A stretch of DNA of 8,000 nucleotides from Acidobacteriota bacterium. GTDB taxonomy: Bacteria > Acidobacteriota > UBA6911. This document shows, piece by piece, positions 1 through 6,402 of this stretch (position 1 is the stretch's first letter; the number at the start of each line of letters is the position of its first letter). Under the pieces are notes generated by a model. It did no database searches. It saw nothing but the letters and a program-made list of their open reading frames with translations, and was not told where the DNA came from. The DNA lies in NCBI GenBank assembly GCA_017860075.1, contig JAFNAH010000047.1, positions 1 through 8,000 on the forward strand. Reading direction: 5' to 3'. Both the position numbers and the translations under genes were made by a program.

Positions 1-1
1 C

Positions 2-721
2 TTTGACGGATGGCAGATTCAGAAGAACAGGCCCACCATACAGGGAATACTGCGCGACGCGATCCTGAAAGTGACGGGCGAACATGTAAAGCTCCACGGA
101 AGCGGCAGGACCGATGCCGGCGTGCACGCACGCAGGATGATCGCCAACTTCCACACCATGTCTCATGTCCCCGCACCCGCGTTTGCCCGCGCGCTCAACC
201 GGCTGCTTCCTCCGGAAATCCGTGTGCTCGCCTCCCAAAGAGCGGCCCACGACTTTCATGCCCGCCTCTCGGCCCGCTCGAAGACCTACCGCTACCGGGT
301 CTACCTCGGGCCGGTCATGCCGCCGCACCTGGCGCGGGAGAGTTTTCATTACCCCTATCCTGTCGATGTGCGTGCCATGAAGCAGGCCGGCTCGACGCTT
401 ACCGGGGAGCACGACTTTGGCAGTTTCGCGAAGCAGAGCGGCATGGTGAGAGCCGCAGCCAATCATCCCGTCGATCGATCAACGGTGCGCCGACTCCTCC
501 GAATCGATGTGAAACAGAACGGCCATGAACTGACTTTCACCGTGGAGGGAACGGGCTTCCTGCATCACATGGTAAGAAACATCGTGGGCACGCTGCTCGA
601 ACTGGGGCGTGGACAGATGAGTCCGGAAGAGTTCGGCGAGCTGCTTCACAAACGGGACCGCACCCTGGCGGGATTCACGGCACCGGCCCGGGGCCTGACA
701 CTGCTCAAGGTGCGCTATTGA
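2..721 (+). CDS. truA: tRNA pseudouridine(38-40) synthase TruA, 5'-truncated by window edge
   Basis: TruA converts uridines 38-40 of the tRNA anticodon stem-loop to pseudouridine in the cytoplasm. The frame is open from base 2 with no start codon, so the first visible residues (FDGWQIQKNRPTIQG) continue a protein that began outside the window. By comparison with E. coli TruA roughly 15-22 residues are missing; 239 are visible. The family signature GRTDAGVHA is at visible residues 36-44, with the catalytic Asp at 38. Further landmarks are RSKTYRYRVYLGP, the GEHDFGSFAKQSG segment and the C-terminal GTGFLHHMVRNIVGTLLELG block. A GTG at base 71 could be mistaken for a start, but it lies just before the active-site motif and the homologous N-terminal residues precede it. 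The gene ends with TGA, 103 bases before uppS. Identity is clear from motifs; the operon relationship with uppS is uncertain because a possible terminator lies between them. Confidence 0.96.
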   Translation, partial: FDGWQIQKNRPTIQGILRDAILKVTGEHVKLHGSGRTDAGVHARRMIANFHTMSHVPAPAFARALNRLLPPEIRVLASQRAAHDFHARLSARSKTYRYRVYLGPVMPPHLARESFHYPYPVDVRAMKQAGSTLTGEHDFGSFAKQSGMVRAAANHPVDRSTVRRLLRIDVKQNGHELTFTVEGTGFLHHMVRNIVGTLLELGRGQMSPEEFGELLHKRDRTLAGFTAPARGLTLLKVRY

Positions 722-770
722 GCAAGCGGACAGGGGAGAGGATCCGCGGGGAACCACGGAGACGCCTTCT

Positions 771-821
771 GCCGATACGACCGGGCCGGGTATCCTCTTC
801 CCGCTATCGGCGGCATTTTTT
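771..821 (+). terminator. possible intrinsic terminator or attenuator between truA and uppS
   Basis: GCCGATA (771-777) pairs perfectly with TATCGGC (805-811). Inside it CGGG (787-790) can pair with CCCG (800-803), giving a two-part stem. A run of six T residues follows at 816-821. This resembles a weak rho-independent terminator for truA. The 3' arm is separated from the T-run by four bases and uppS begins almost at once, so read-through or a regulatory role is equally possible. Confidence 0.35.
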
Positions 822-824
822 GCT

Positions 825-1601
825 ATGATACGGCCCATGCACGACTTGGAGGGTTTGGCGGAGCCTGGTTCCGTGGAAGCCGGCCTGCTCAAAGTCATCG
901 AAACGGCGAAACTGCCGAAGCACATTGCCGTGATCATGGACGGCAACGGGCGATGGGCGGGGCTGCGGAGTCTTCCCAGGGTCGCCGGCCACCGGGCCGG
1001 GATGGTGTCCGTTCGGGAAGTTGTCGAGACGTCCGCAAAACTCGGTCTGGAGGTCCTGACGCTGTACGCCTTCTCGGTCGAAAACTGGAAGCGACCGCGG
1101 GCTGAAGTCAGGATGCTCATGAACCTCCTCAAAGAGTTCGCTCGCCGCGAACTCAGGAACATCCAGGAGAGTAACGTAAGATTCCGGGTCATCGGCAGGG
1201 CCCAGGAGCTGCAACCCTCGGTGCAAAGAATCCTCACACAAGCCGTCGAGAGCACGAGAGACAACAGCGGGATGCTGCTCCAGATCGCCCTCAATTACAG
1301 CGGCAGGGCGGAACTGGTGGATGCGACGAACCGGATTCTCCTCGAGAGGGTGAGAAACGCCGACAAGCACCCCATCACCGAGGAGCAGCTCTCCGGCTGC
1401 CTGTACACCGCCGGCGTCCCGGACCCTGATCTGTTGATTCGAACCAGCGGCGAGATGCGAATCAGCAACTTCCTCCTCTGGCAGATCGCCTATTCCGAGA
1501 TCTACGTCACGCCCACCCTCTGGCCCGATTTTCGACGCAAGGACCTGTTCGAGGCCATCGTCGAGTTTCAGAGGCGGAATCGACGATATGGCGGGCTTTG
1601 A
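825..1601 (+). CDS. uppS: isoprenyl transferase / undecaprenyl diphosphate synthase UppS
   Basis: This cis-prenyltransferase extends farnesyl diphosphate with isopentenyl diphosphate to undecaprenyl diphosphate, the lipid carrier for peptidoglycan and O-antigen. It is a soluble, membrane-associated enzyme. The signature HIAVIMDGNGRWA lies at residues 33-45, with the Mg-binding and catalytic Asp at 39. SVENWKRP follows at 84-91. RTSGEMRISNFLLWQ starts at 206 and carries the two diphosphate-binding arginines (206 and 212), and Glu225 matches the second metal-site residue (E. coli Glu213). The protein ends in the typical RRYGGL. Its 258 residues are a normal length. The start is uncertain: ATG 825 and ATG 837 both lack a Shine-Dalgarno sequence, whereas GTG 873 has GGAG nine bases upstream and would give a 242-residue protein with every motif intact. 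The 3' end overlaps cdsA by 14 bases, which suggests translational coupling. Its substrate chain derives from the MEP pathway, whose entry enzyme dxr lies just downstream. Confidence 0.96.
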   Translation: MIRPMHDLEGLAEPGSVEAGLLKVIETAKLPKHIAVIMDGNGRWAGLRSLPRVAGHRAGMVSVREVVETSAKLGLEVLTLYAFSVENWKRPRAEVRMLMNLLKEFARRELRNIQESNVRFRVIGRAQELQPSVQRILTQAVESTRDNSGMLLQIALNYSGRAELVDATNRILLERVRNADKHPITEEQLSGCLYTAGVPDPDLLIRTSGEMRISNFLLWQIAYSEIYVTPTLWPDFRRKDLFEAIVEFQRRNRRYGGL

Positions 1602-2406
1602 ACACATGCTTTTGAGAATCGTATCGGCCCTGGTTCTTGTGCCGCTGGTCCTCGCCCTTGTCACTTATGCCGGCCCCGGGCTGCTCCTGCTGGCGCTGGG
1701 ATTGCTGGGGACTCTTTGCCTGTACGAGTACTTCACCCTGGTTCGGCGGATGGGGGTGGCAGGTCAGCCGTGGTTCGGGTTCCCCGCCTTCTGGGTCATG
1801 ATGGCCGCCTTGGGGCTCAACTGGTTGAATCCGACCGCCGTCCTCGCGGCGGTCCTCATTTCGGCCTTCCTTGCCGCCCTGTGGAGCCCCGGCGCGATGC
1901 GGGAACGGACGCTGGGAATGATGGCCACGTTCTTCGGGATTCTGTATCTGGGGCTGACACTCCTTGCCGCTCATCGGATACGCTTCGAGTTCGGAGGGGC
2001 AAGAGGCCTCCAGTGGATGTTGATACTGCTCGCGGTGGTCTGGATGGGGGACACGGCTGCCATGTTCGCAGGGAAGACTTTCGGCAGGACACCCTTCTCT
2101 CCCCGGATCAGCCCGAAAAAGACAAATGAGGGAGCCGTCGCAGGCCTGCTGGGCGGAGTTGCGGCGGCTGTCATCCTTCAGATCTTTCTGTTCACCGATC
2201 TGCCGCGACTTCACGTCCTTGCCTCCTCCTTCCTGATGGCCGTGTTTGCCCAGTTGGGGGATCTTGCTGAATCGCAGCTGAAGCGGGCAGCTGAGACGAA
2301 AGACAGCTCCCACCTGATCCCGGGGCACGGTGGTGTACTGGATCGGGTGGACAGCCTGCTTTTCGCATTCCCGGTGTTGTACGTCTATCTCTTGTATCTG
2401 TATTGA
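1588..2406 (+). CDS. cdsA: phosphatidate cytidylyltransferase (CDP-diglyceride synthase) CdsA
   Basis: CdsA makes CDP-diacylglycerol from CTP and phosphatidic acid at the inner membrane, the branch point for all major phospholipids. The 272-residue protein is mostly hydrophobic, with several membrane segments (for example residues 10-47, 65-97, 108-128, 142-160, 185-203 and 255-272). The conserved cytoplasmic segment WMGDTAAMFAGKTFGR is at 152-167. The family signature lies at 229-255 and contains SQLKRAAETKD, then LIPGHGGVLDRVD, with its metal-binding Asp and Lys residues. ATG 1588 overlaps the last 14 bases of uppS; a second ATG at 1606 (MLLRIVSALV) would remove six residues and is also possible. 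GGCGGA lies nine bases before ATG 1588. The uppS-cdsA order is conserved across proteobacteria. The identification is firm. Confidence 0.96.
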   Translation: MAGFEHMLLRIVSALVLVPLVLALVTYAGPGLLLLALGLLGTLCLYEYFTLVRRMGVAGQPWFGFPAFWVMMAALGLNWLNPTAVLAAVLISAFLAALWSPGAMRERTLGMMATFFGILYLGLTLLAAHRIRFEFGGARGLQWMLILLAVVWMGDTAAMFAGKTFGRTPFSPRISPKKTNEGAVAGLLGGVAAAVILQIFLFTDLPRLHVLASSFLMAVFAQLGDLAESQLKRAAETKDSSHLIPGHGGVLDRVDSLLFAFPVLYVYLLYLY

Positions 2407-2423
2407 TTCCCGGTTGCACCGAC

Positions 2424-2470
2424 TGCGCTTTGCGTGTCTCTCTGCGTGCTCGGCGTCTCTGCCGTTTTCA
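2424..2470. repeat. short degenerate CTCTGCGTG-type repeat in cdsA-dxr spacer
   Basis: CTTTGCGTG (2428-2436) and CTCTGCGTG (2440-2448) are two units with a 12-base period, followed by a degenerate third unit CTCTGCCGT (2457-2465). On the minus strand this reads as reiterated GCAGAG/CGCAGAG. It resembles, from memory and unchecked, the dispersed CGCAGAGACGC-like intergenic repeats of environmental bacterial genomes. It occupies the 155-base gap between cdsA and dxr. I see no convincing promoter in that gap: a TAATAT at 2523-2528 lacks a -35 box at normal spacing. Confidence 0.4.
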
Positions 2471-2561
2471 CGCCCCCCCACGCGCGACAAACTTGGCCAT
2501 TCTCAAGGCCTTCCGGATCCGCTAATATGCATCGTTTCGCGAGCATGGCAGGCTTGACCCA

Positions 2562-3758
2562 ATGAAATCCATTTCGATCCTGGGCTCGACCGGGTCCATA
2601 GGAACCAACACCCTTCGCGTCGTCTCGGCCTTCCCTCACGCCTTCCGGGTAGTCGGTCTGAGCGGCGGCAAGAACATCGCGTTGCTGGCAGAGCAGGTAG
2701 AGGCGGTTCGGCCCGAGATTGCAGCCAGCGGCAGCGAAAAGGGCTGCCTGGAGCTGCAATCGCTCCTCCGACAGCGCGGATATCAGATGGAGCGGACCCG
2801 TTTTGTCTACGGCGCAGAGGGCTACGTCGAGGTCTCGTGCCATCCTGAAGCAGCCATGGTACTCTCCGCCATCACCGGAGCGGCCGGCCTCCTGCCTACC
2901 TACAGGGCGCTCGAATGCGGCAAGGACATTGCACTGGCCAACAAGGAAACACTGGTCGTAGCCGGACAGCTGATGATGTCCAGGGCCCGCGAGAAGGGGG
3001 CACAGATCCTGCCCGTCGACAGCGAGCACAACGCCATCCACCAGTGCCTCAGGGGCGGGAGAAGGAGCGAAGTCCGACGCCTCATTCTCACTGCGTCCGG
3101 TGGCCCGTTCCGCGAGACACCCGCCGAAAAGCTGCGATCCGTGACTCCGGAGCAGGCTTTGCAGCATCCGACGTGGCGCATGGGAAGGAAGATCACGATC
3201 GATTCGGCCACCCTCATGAACAAGGGGCTGGAGGTCATCGAGGCCGCATGGCTCTTCGGCGTCACCGCGGATGAGATCGGCGTGGCCGTTCACCCGCAGA
3301 GCGTCGTTCACTCGATGGTCGAGTTCGTCGATGGGTCCGTTCTCGCACAACTGGGCCCCACCGACATGCGCATCGCCATCCAATACGCGCTGACCTACCC
3401 TGAGCGCTGGGCCTGCACGCTGCCATCGCTCGACATGCGCCGGCTTGCCCGTCTCGAGTTCCTGGAGCCGGATCGTGAAAAGTTCCGTAGCCTGGGTCTT
3501 TGCTACGAGGCGCTTCGTAGAGGGGGCACCGCGCCGGCGGTTCTGAATGCGGCCAATGAGGTCGCTGTAGAGGCATTCCTGAACCGGCTGATCTCTTTCC
3601 CCGATATTGCCACGGTTATCGGGAACGTCCTGGAGAACCACAAGGTAGAGGACGCTTCCGACCTGGATACCGTGTTCCGGGCGGATGCCTGGGCGAGAGA
3701 GAGCGCCACGAGCCTGACACGCCGTGCCTGCCAGACTGCCGGAAGGGCTGGCGATTGA
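2562..3758 (+). CDS. dxr: 1-deoxy-D-xylulose 5-phosphate reductoisomerase (Dxr/IspC)
   Basis: Dxr converts DXP to 2-C-methyl-D-erythritol 4-phosphate using NADPH and a divalent metal. It is the committed step of the MEP isoprenoid pathway, acts in the cytoplasm and is the fosmidomycin target. The N-terminal NADPH-binding loop GSTGSIG is at residues 8-14. LANKETLVVAG is at 125-135. The metal ligands are Asp153 and Glu155 in PVDSEHNAIHQ and Glu224 in ATLMNKGLEVIEA. The substrate-loop region HPTWRMGRKITID starts at 202, and His244 is in VAVHPQSVVHSM. The C-terminal domain contains LNAANEVAVEAFL. The length of 398 residues is typical. The start is supported by the canonical MKSISILGSTGSIG opening, with a weak AGG nine bases upstream. 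It lies between cdsA and rseP as in many proteobacteria, feeding isoprenoid precursors to UppS. Confidence 0.98.
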   Translation: MKSISILGSTGSIGTNTLRVVSAFPHAFRVVGLSGGKNIALLAEQVEAVRPEIAASGSEKGCLELQSLLRQRGYQMERTRFVYGAEGYVEVSCHPEAAMVLSAITGAAGLLPTYRALECGKDIALANKETLVVAGQLMMSRAREKGAQILPVDSEHNAIHQCLRGGRRSEVRRLILTASGGPFRETPAEKLRSVTPEQALQHPTWRMGRKITIDSATLMNKGLEVIEAAWLFGVTADEIGVAVHPQSVVHSMVEFVDGSVLAQLGPTDMRIAIQYALTYPERWACTLPSLDMRRLARLEFLEPDREKFRSLGLCYEALRRGGTAPAVLNAANEVAVEAFLNRLISFPDIATVIGNVLENHKVEDASDLDTVFRADAWARESATSLTRRACQTAGRAGD

Positions 3759-3860
3759 CCGCACGCAGGCCGACGGTCGTTTTGCCGATATGCACTTGGA
3801 CTTGTACGAACTTTGGCGGATCATTACTCAAGGTAGAAGGGTGGAGAGGGAAATAACCCC

Positions 3861-5234
3861 ATGATACTTACGGTTATCGCGTTCATAGTGGTGCTGGGGA
3901 TTACCATCACCATCCACGAGTTCGGCCATTTCGCCATGGCCAAGCTGCTCAAGATTCGCGTCCTCGTGTTTTCCATCGGTTTTGGTCCAAGGCTGGTGGG
4001 ATTCACCCGCGGAGGAACTGAATATCGCATCAGTCCCATCCCGGTGGGCGGCTACGTCAAGATGGCAGGCGAGGCATTCGGGGAAGATCGCCAGGGAGCT
4101 CCGGATGAGTTTCTCTCGCACCCCAAATGGCATCGTTTTCTGGTAGCGCTGGCGGGGCCGGTAATGAATATCCTGCTGGCCGTCTTCATCGTCAGCTTCG
4201 CCTACATGGAAGGCATCCAGGTGCCGCGATATCTCAAAGAGCCGGCACTCGTGGGGCCCGTGGCTGCAGGCTCGATCGCCCAGCGTGCCGGACTGCAGTC
4301 GGGAGACCGCATCGTCTCGGTACACAGAACGCCGGTTTCCACATGGGAAGACATGGAAATTGCCCTGGCGACGGCGCCCAAAGACGCGCTGGAGGTGGTG
4401 GCACAACGGGGCTCGCAACGCGTCACCCTCAAACTGGATGCGCCTGCCGGCCAGGTGACGCCGCTCGCGCTCGGCATCAAGTTCACGCTTCCCGCGACCG
4501 TGGTTTCGCTCGTGAGCCCGGATTCGCCGGCCAGGAAGGCCGGCCTTCTGCCCGGTGATCAAATCATCTCAGTGAGCGGGAACGGCAGGTCAGCGCAATC
4601 CTACGACGGCATCCTGAACTTGATTTCGGCCAGCAAAGGGATTCCGCTGACCTTTGAGATCTGGCGGCCCAGGGAGCCGAAGCGGGGAGTGGGATCAGAT
4701 TCAGGGCAGGCTCGCCCCCCCGGCGAAAAGGTTGAACTCAGGATTGTCCCCGAGGAAGCGGAGGGTCGCGTCCTGATCGGGTTTACCCCGGAGGTACCGT
4801 CAGACCTGGAGAAGTTCGGGGTGCTGGGCGCTATCCGTGAATCCGCGAGGCACAACTTTCAGCTGGCAGCACTCACCTTCAGGATCGTGGGGCGGATCTT
4901 CACGGGATCGGCGTCGGTCAAGACGATTTCCGGCCCTCTTGAAATCGCTCGTATATCAGGGGACGCTGCCCGTACGGGCAGCGTCCGTGTCTTTCTCAGT
5001 TTCCTCGCGCTGATCAGTCTCCAGCTCGGCGTATTCAATCTGCTGCCGATCCCCATTCTGGATGGGGGCGTGATCGCGCTTCTCGCGGTCGAGAGCCTGA
5101 TCCGACGCGATCTCAGCGTGGCGCTGAAGGAGAAGATCGTTCAGGTGGGATTTGTCTTCCTGATCCTCCTCATGGGATTCGCGGTAATCAACGACCTGTC
5201 GAAGGTCGTATCGCTGGATAAGTTCTTCCGCTAG
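3861..5234 (+). CDS. rseP: RIP metalloprotease RseP (site-2 protease, M50 family)
   Basis: RseP is an inner-membrane zinc protease that cleaves transmembrane segments. In E. coli it performs the second cut of the anti-sigma factor RseA and clears leftover signal peptides. The N-terminal membrane helix carries the HEFGH zinc motif at residues 19-23 ([15 protein letters not shown]). The membrane-associated GGYVKM lies at 63-68. Two PDZ domains follow, at about 128-195 ([12 protein letters not shown]) and 212-275 ([12 protein letters not shown]). The second half of the active site is [11 protein letters not shown] at 393-403, with Asp401 as the third zinc ligand. The last membrane helix is at about 428-445. 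The length of 457 residues matches two-PDZ RseP proteins. The start is supported by GGAGAGGG (3843-3850) ten bases upstream. It is 102 bases downstream of dxr. Its substrate is not evident here. The TAG stop is shared with the stop of a convergent STAS gene, and an exact 26-base palindrome lies at codons 367-376. Confidence 0.97.
   Translation: MILTVIAFIVVLGITITIHEFGHFAMAKLLKIRVLVFSIGFGPRLVGFTRGGTEYRISPIPVGGYVKMAGEAFGEDRQGAPDEFLSHPKWHRFLVALAGPVMNILLAVFIVSFAYMEGIQVPRYLKEPALVGPVAAGSIAQRAGLQSGDRIVSVHRTPVSTWEDMEIALATAPKDALEVVAQRGSQRVTLKLDAPAGQVTPLALGIKFTLPATVVSLVSPDSPARKAGLLPGDQIISVSGNGRSAQSYDGILNLISASKGIPLTFEIWRPREPKRGVGSDSGQARPPGEKVELRIVPEEAEGRVLIGFTPEVPSDLEKFGVLGAIRESARHNFQLAALTFRIVGRIFTGSASVKTISGPLEIARISGDAARTGSVRVFLSFLALISLQLGVFNLLPIPILDGGVIALLAVESLIRRDLSVALKEKIVQVGFVFLILLMGFAVINDLSKVVSLDKFFR
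4961..4986. repeat. perfect 26-base palindrome inside rseP
   Basis: The left half GGACGCTGCCCGT (4961-4973) is followed directly by its exact reverse complement ACGGGCAGCGTCC (4974-4986). It lies in frame within rseP and encodes [10 protein letters not shown], just after the conserved [10 protein letters not shown] segment. No T-run follows on either strand, so it is not a standard terminator. In RNA it would form a GC-rich hairpin with about 11 stem pairs. Confidence 0.9.
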
Positions 5235-5566
5235 AAGCTTGAAATCGCCTGCTGCTCGCTGTCATAGACCGAAAAGACGGTGAGCAGCTTGGTGATCGCC
5301 AGCAGTTCCTGGATCTTCTTGGTCAGGTTGAGGAGCTTCAGCTTTCCGCCCTGATTCGTGACTGTGGTGTAGGAACTCACCAGTTCACCGATCCCGGAGC
5401 TGTCGATGTAGTTCACATCCGCCAGGTTCAAGATTATCTTCTTTCCGCCATTTTTCAGCACATCCCGGACTGTATTCCTGACGGCCATGGTCCCTTCGCC
5501 GAGCGTGATCTTGCCGCTGCAATCCAGAATGTGTACATCCCCTACGGTGCGAGTCTCAATCTTCAT
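5231..5566 (-). CDS. STAS-domain anti-sigma factor antagonist (SpoIIAA/RsbV type)
   Basis: This is a single-domain STAS protein of 111 residues, the usual size for SpoIIAA/RsbV antagonists. Unphosphorylated, such proteins bind the cognate anti-sigma kinase and free the sigma factor; phosphorylation on a conserved serine disables them. The phosphorylation loop [11 protein letters not shown] lies around residues 52-62; by alignment with B. subtilis SpoIIAA, Ser57 is the likely site. The preceding strand IILNLADV and following GGKLKLLNL segment fit the STAS fold. The start ATG (5564-5566) has a good AAGGAG six bases upstream. That site overlaps the stop codon of the upstream kinase gene, only 10 bases away, so the pair is co-transcribed and probably translationally coupled. 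The stop codon overlaps that of convergent rseP. The family assignment is firm. Which sigma factor or other output it controls is unknown, because none is in the window. Confidence 0.93.
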   Translation of the reverse strand: MKIETRTVGDVHILDCSGKITLGEGTMAVRNTVRDVLKNGGKKIILNLADVNYIDSSGIGELVSSYTTVTNQGGKLKLLNLTKKIQELLAITKLLTVFSVYDSEQQAISSF

Positions 5567-5572
5567 ATTAGT

Positions 5573-5579
5573 CTCCTTA
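5573..5579 (-). promoter_or_regulatory. ribosome-binding site of STAS gene overlapping the kinase stop codon
   Basis: On the minus strand TAAGGAG contains both the TAA stop of the kinase gene and the GGAG Shine-Dalgarno sequence of the STAS gene, six bases before its ATG. This arrangement favours re-initiation by ribosomes that finish the kinase and would keep the two partners in a set ratio. Confidence 0.75.
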
Positions 5580-6005
5580 GTTGGAAGATACCCTCTTTAC
5601 CATGTGGACTTCCATGCCTCCCCGAGACAGCCTCCGGAATTCCACAGAATCCATGAAGGATCGGATATAAAAGATACCACGTCCGCTGGGTTTTAGCAGG
5701 TTCTCCGGGTCGAGAGGGCTGGGAAGATCTTCAATGCGGAAACCGTTCCCCTGGTCCGTGACGTAGACGTCCAGCTGTTCCGGCGACACCTCGAACCTGA
5801 TCTCCACCTTCTTGCTCTGATCCAGCTTGTTCCCGTGCTGTATGGCGTTAGTGACCGATTCGCGCACGGACATGCCTATCCAGTGGGAGGAATCTTCGTC
5901 AAATCCCATGAACCTGGTGATGCAATCCGTAACCAGCTGGACAAGATCCAAATATTCCAGCGCGCTCCCGATGCTGACCTCTATAGTATTCTCTGTTGTA
6001 ACCAT
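5577..6005 (-). CDS. anti-sigma factor serine/threonine kinase (RsbW/SpoIIAB-type HATPase)
   Basis: This 142-residue protein is a stand-alone GHKL ATPase of the RsbW/SpoIIAB class. Such kinases bind and inhibit a sigma factor, and phosphorylate their STAS antagonist to stay active. The N-box is [12 protein letters not shown] at residues 48-59, with Glu49 and Asn53 in the catalytic and Mg-binding positions. The G1 box VTDQGNGF is at 82-89, and the G2 region [13 protein letters not shown] at 107-119 follows an ATP-lid segment. There is no membrane helix or receiver domain. The ATG (6003-6005) lacks a clear Shine-Dalgarno sequence (the upstream bases read CGATACCGCGG), so translation may be weak; no better start is visible. 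A sigma70-like promoter lies about 60-90 bases upstream. The STAS partner follows 10 bases downstream. No sigma factor or PP2C phosphatase gene is visible. The family is clear; the target is not. Confidence 0.93.
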   Translation of the reverse strand: MVTTENTIEVSIGSALEYLDLVQLVTDCITRFMGFDEDSSHWIGMSVRESVTNAIQHGNKLDQSKKVEIRFEVSPEQLDVYVTDQGNGFRIEDLPSPLDPENLLKPSGRGIFYIRSFMDSVEFRRLSRGGMEVHMVKRVSSN

Positions 6006-6067
6006 CCGCGGTATCGGAATTATCGGTCGAACAAGGCATTAGGGCGCAGCTGCAAACGCCGCGCGAC

Positions 6068-6097
6068 ATCTTAATAAGCCATCTTGAATGCTGTCAA
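6068..6097 (-). promoter_or_regulatory. sigma70-like promoter of the kinase-STAS operon
   Basis: Reading the minus strand, a perfect -35 box TTGACA (plus-strand 6092-6097) is followed after 18 bases by TAAGAT (6068-6073), which matches the -10 consensus at four of six positions. A TATTAA at 15-base spacing is an alternative -10. Transcription would start near 6060, leaving a leader of about 55 bases. The match suggests housekeeping expression of the module rather than control by an alternative sigma factor. Confidence 0.55.
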
Positions 6098-6131
6098 GGG
6101 AAACTCCCTGCCTCAGAGCGGCCGACAGCGG

Positions 6132-6150
6132 AAAAGCCCGCCAAACCGGG
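6132..6150 (-). terminator. short intrinsic terminator candidate downstream of gnd
   Basis: On the minus strand CCCG, a six-base loop and CGGG (plus-strand 6137-6150) are followed by C and then TTTT (6132-6135). The stem is only four pairs and the T-run short. It is nevertheless well placed, directly ahead of the -35 box of the kinase operon, to end transcripts coming from gnd. Confidence 0.3.
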
Positions 6151-6210
6151 GGCCTGTCGCAGATCGGAACCGGAGATATCTGCCCTTCCGGGCTGCCATG
6201 GAGAGAAAAG

Positions 6211-6287
6211 AGGGCAGTCTCGAAAGAGCGTTCGGACACCGGGTTCCCCTCACAAAACCCGTCAGCCGGAGCGTCCTCGACTGCCCT
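6211..6287. repeat. 77-base compound inverted repeat in gnd-kinase spacer
   Basis: The outer arms AGGGCAGTC (6211-6219) and GACTGCCCT (6279-6287) pair perfectly. On the same axis the inner arms CGGGTT (6240-6245) and AACCCG (6256-6261) close a 10-base loop. The region between can form further imperfect pairs (6228-6235 with 6266-6274). On the minus strand the outer stem is followed by CTTTTCTCT, so a terminator or 3'-end role for gnd is possible, but a long structured RNA element cannot be excluded. Confidence 0.55.
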
Positions 6288-6402
6288 GGATTACATATCG
6301 GCGGCAAGTGCCGATAGCTGAAGCAATAGCATCGGCCAGGCGGCCGGGGACACACCGACCGCCCGGGGCTAAAGCATCGCCGGGATAGCGGTTCCGAACG
6401 GC

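Larger units (their letters stand above)
6006..6402. other. non-coding, inverted-repeat-rich spacer between gnd and the kinase gene
   Basis: No convincing gene lies in these 397 bases; the short open frames have no recognisable motif or ribosome-binding site. The segment holds the kinase promoter (6068-6097), a short terminator candidate (6132-6150), a 77-base compound inverted repeat (6211-6287), and two overlapping small hairpins: TATCGGC/GCCGATA at 6296-6302 and 6310-6316, and CCGAT/ATCGG at 6311-6315 and 6331-6335. It can serve both as 3' trailer of gnd and as 5' control region of the anti-sigma module. Confidence 0.7.

Noticed and set aside
804..1664. A 286-codon minus-strand open frame across uppS
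   Set aside because: It is antisense to the clearly identified uppS and shows no family motif.
1507..2490. A 327-codon minus-strand open frame across cdsA
   Set aside because: It is very rich in Gln, Arg, Glu and Pro as expected for the complement of a hydrophobic membrane-protein gene; no motif is seen.
2523..2528. TAATAT as a -10 box for dxr
   Set aside because: The nearest -35-like TTGGCC (2493-2498) is 24 bases away, too far for a normal sigma70 promoter.
2385..3824. A 479-codon open frame on the minus strand covering all of dxr
   Set aside because: It is the antisense shadow of a firmly identified gene in GC-rich DNA, has no recognisable domain and a biased Arg/Gly/Gln-rich composition.
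3759..3860. A promoter for rseP in the dxr-rseP gap (TTGGAC 3796-3801 or TTGTAC 3802-3807)
   Set aside because: No acceptable -10 box lies at 16-18 bases; the only clear signal is the ribosome-binding site at 3843-3850.
3828..4562. A 244-codon minus-strand open frame across the first half of rseP
   Set aside because: It is antisense to a gene with intact zinc-protease and PDZ motifs, and shows no recognisable protein features.
6039..6321. Several 66-77 codon open frames on both strands in the gnd-kinase spacer
   Set aside because: They overlap each other, the promoter and the hairpins, have no good ribosome-binding site and no recognisable motif.
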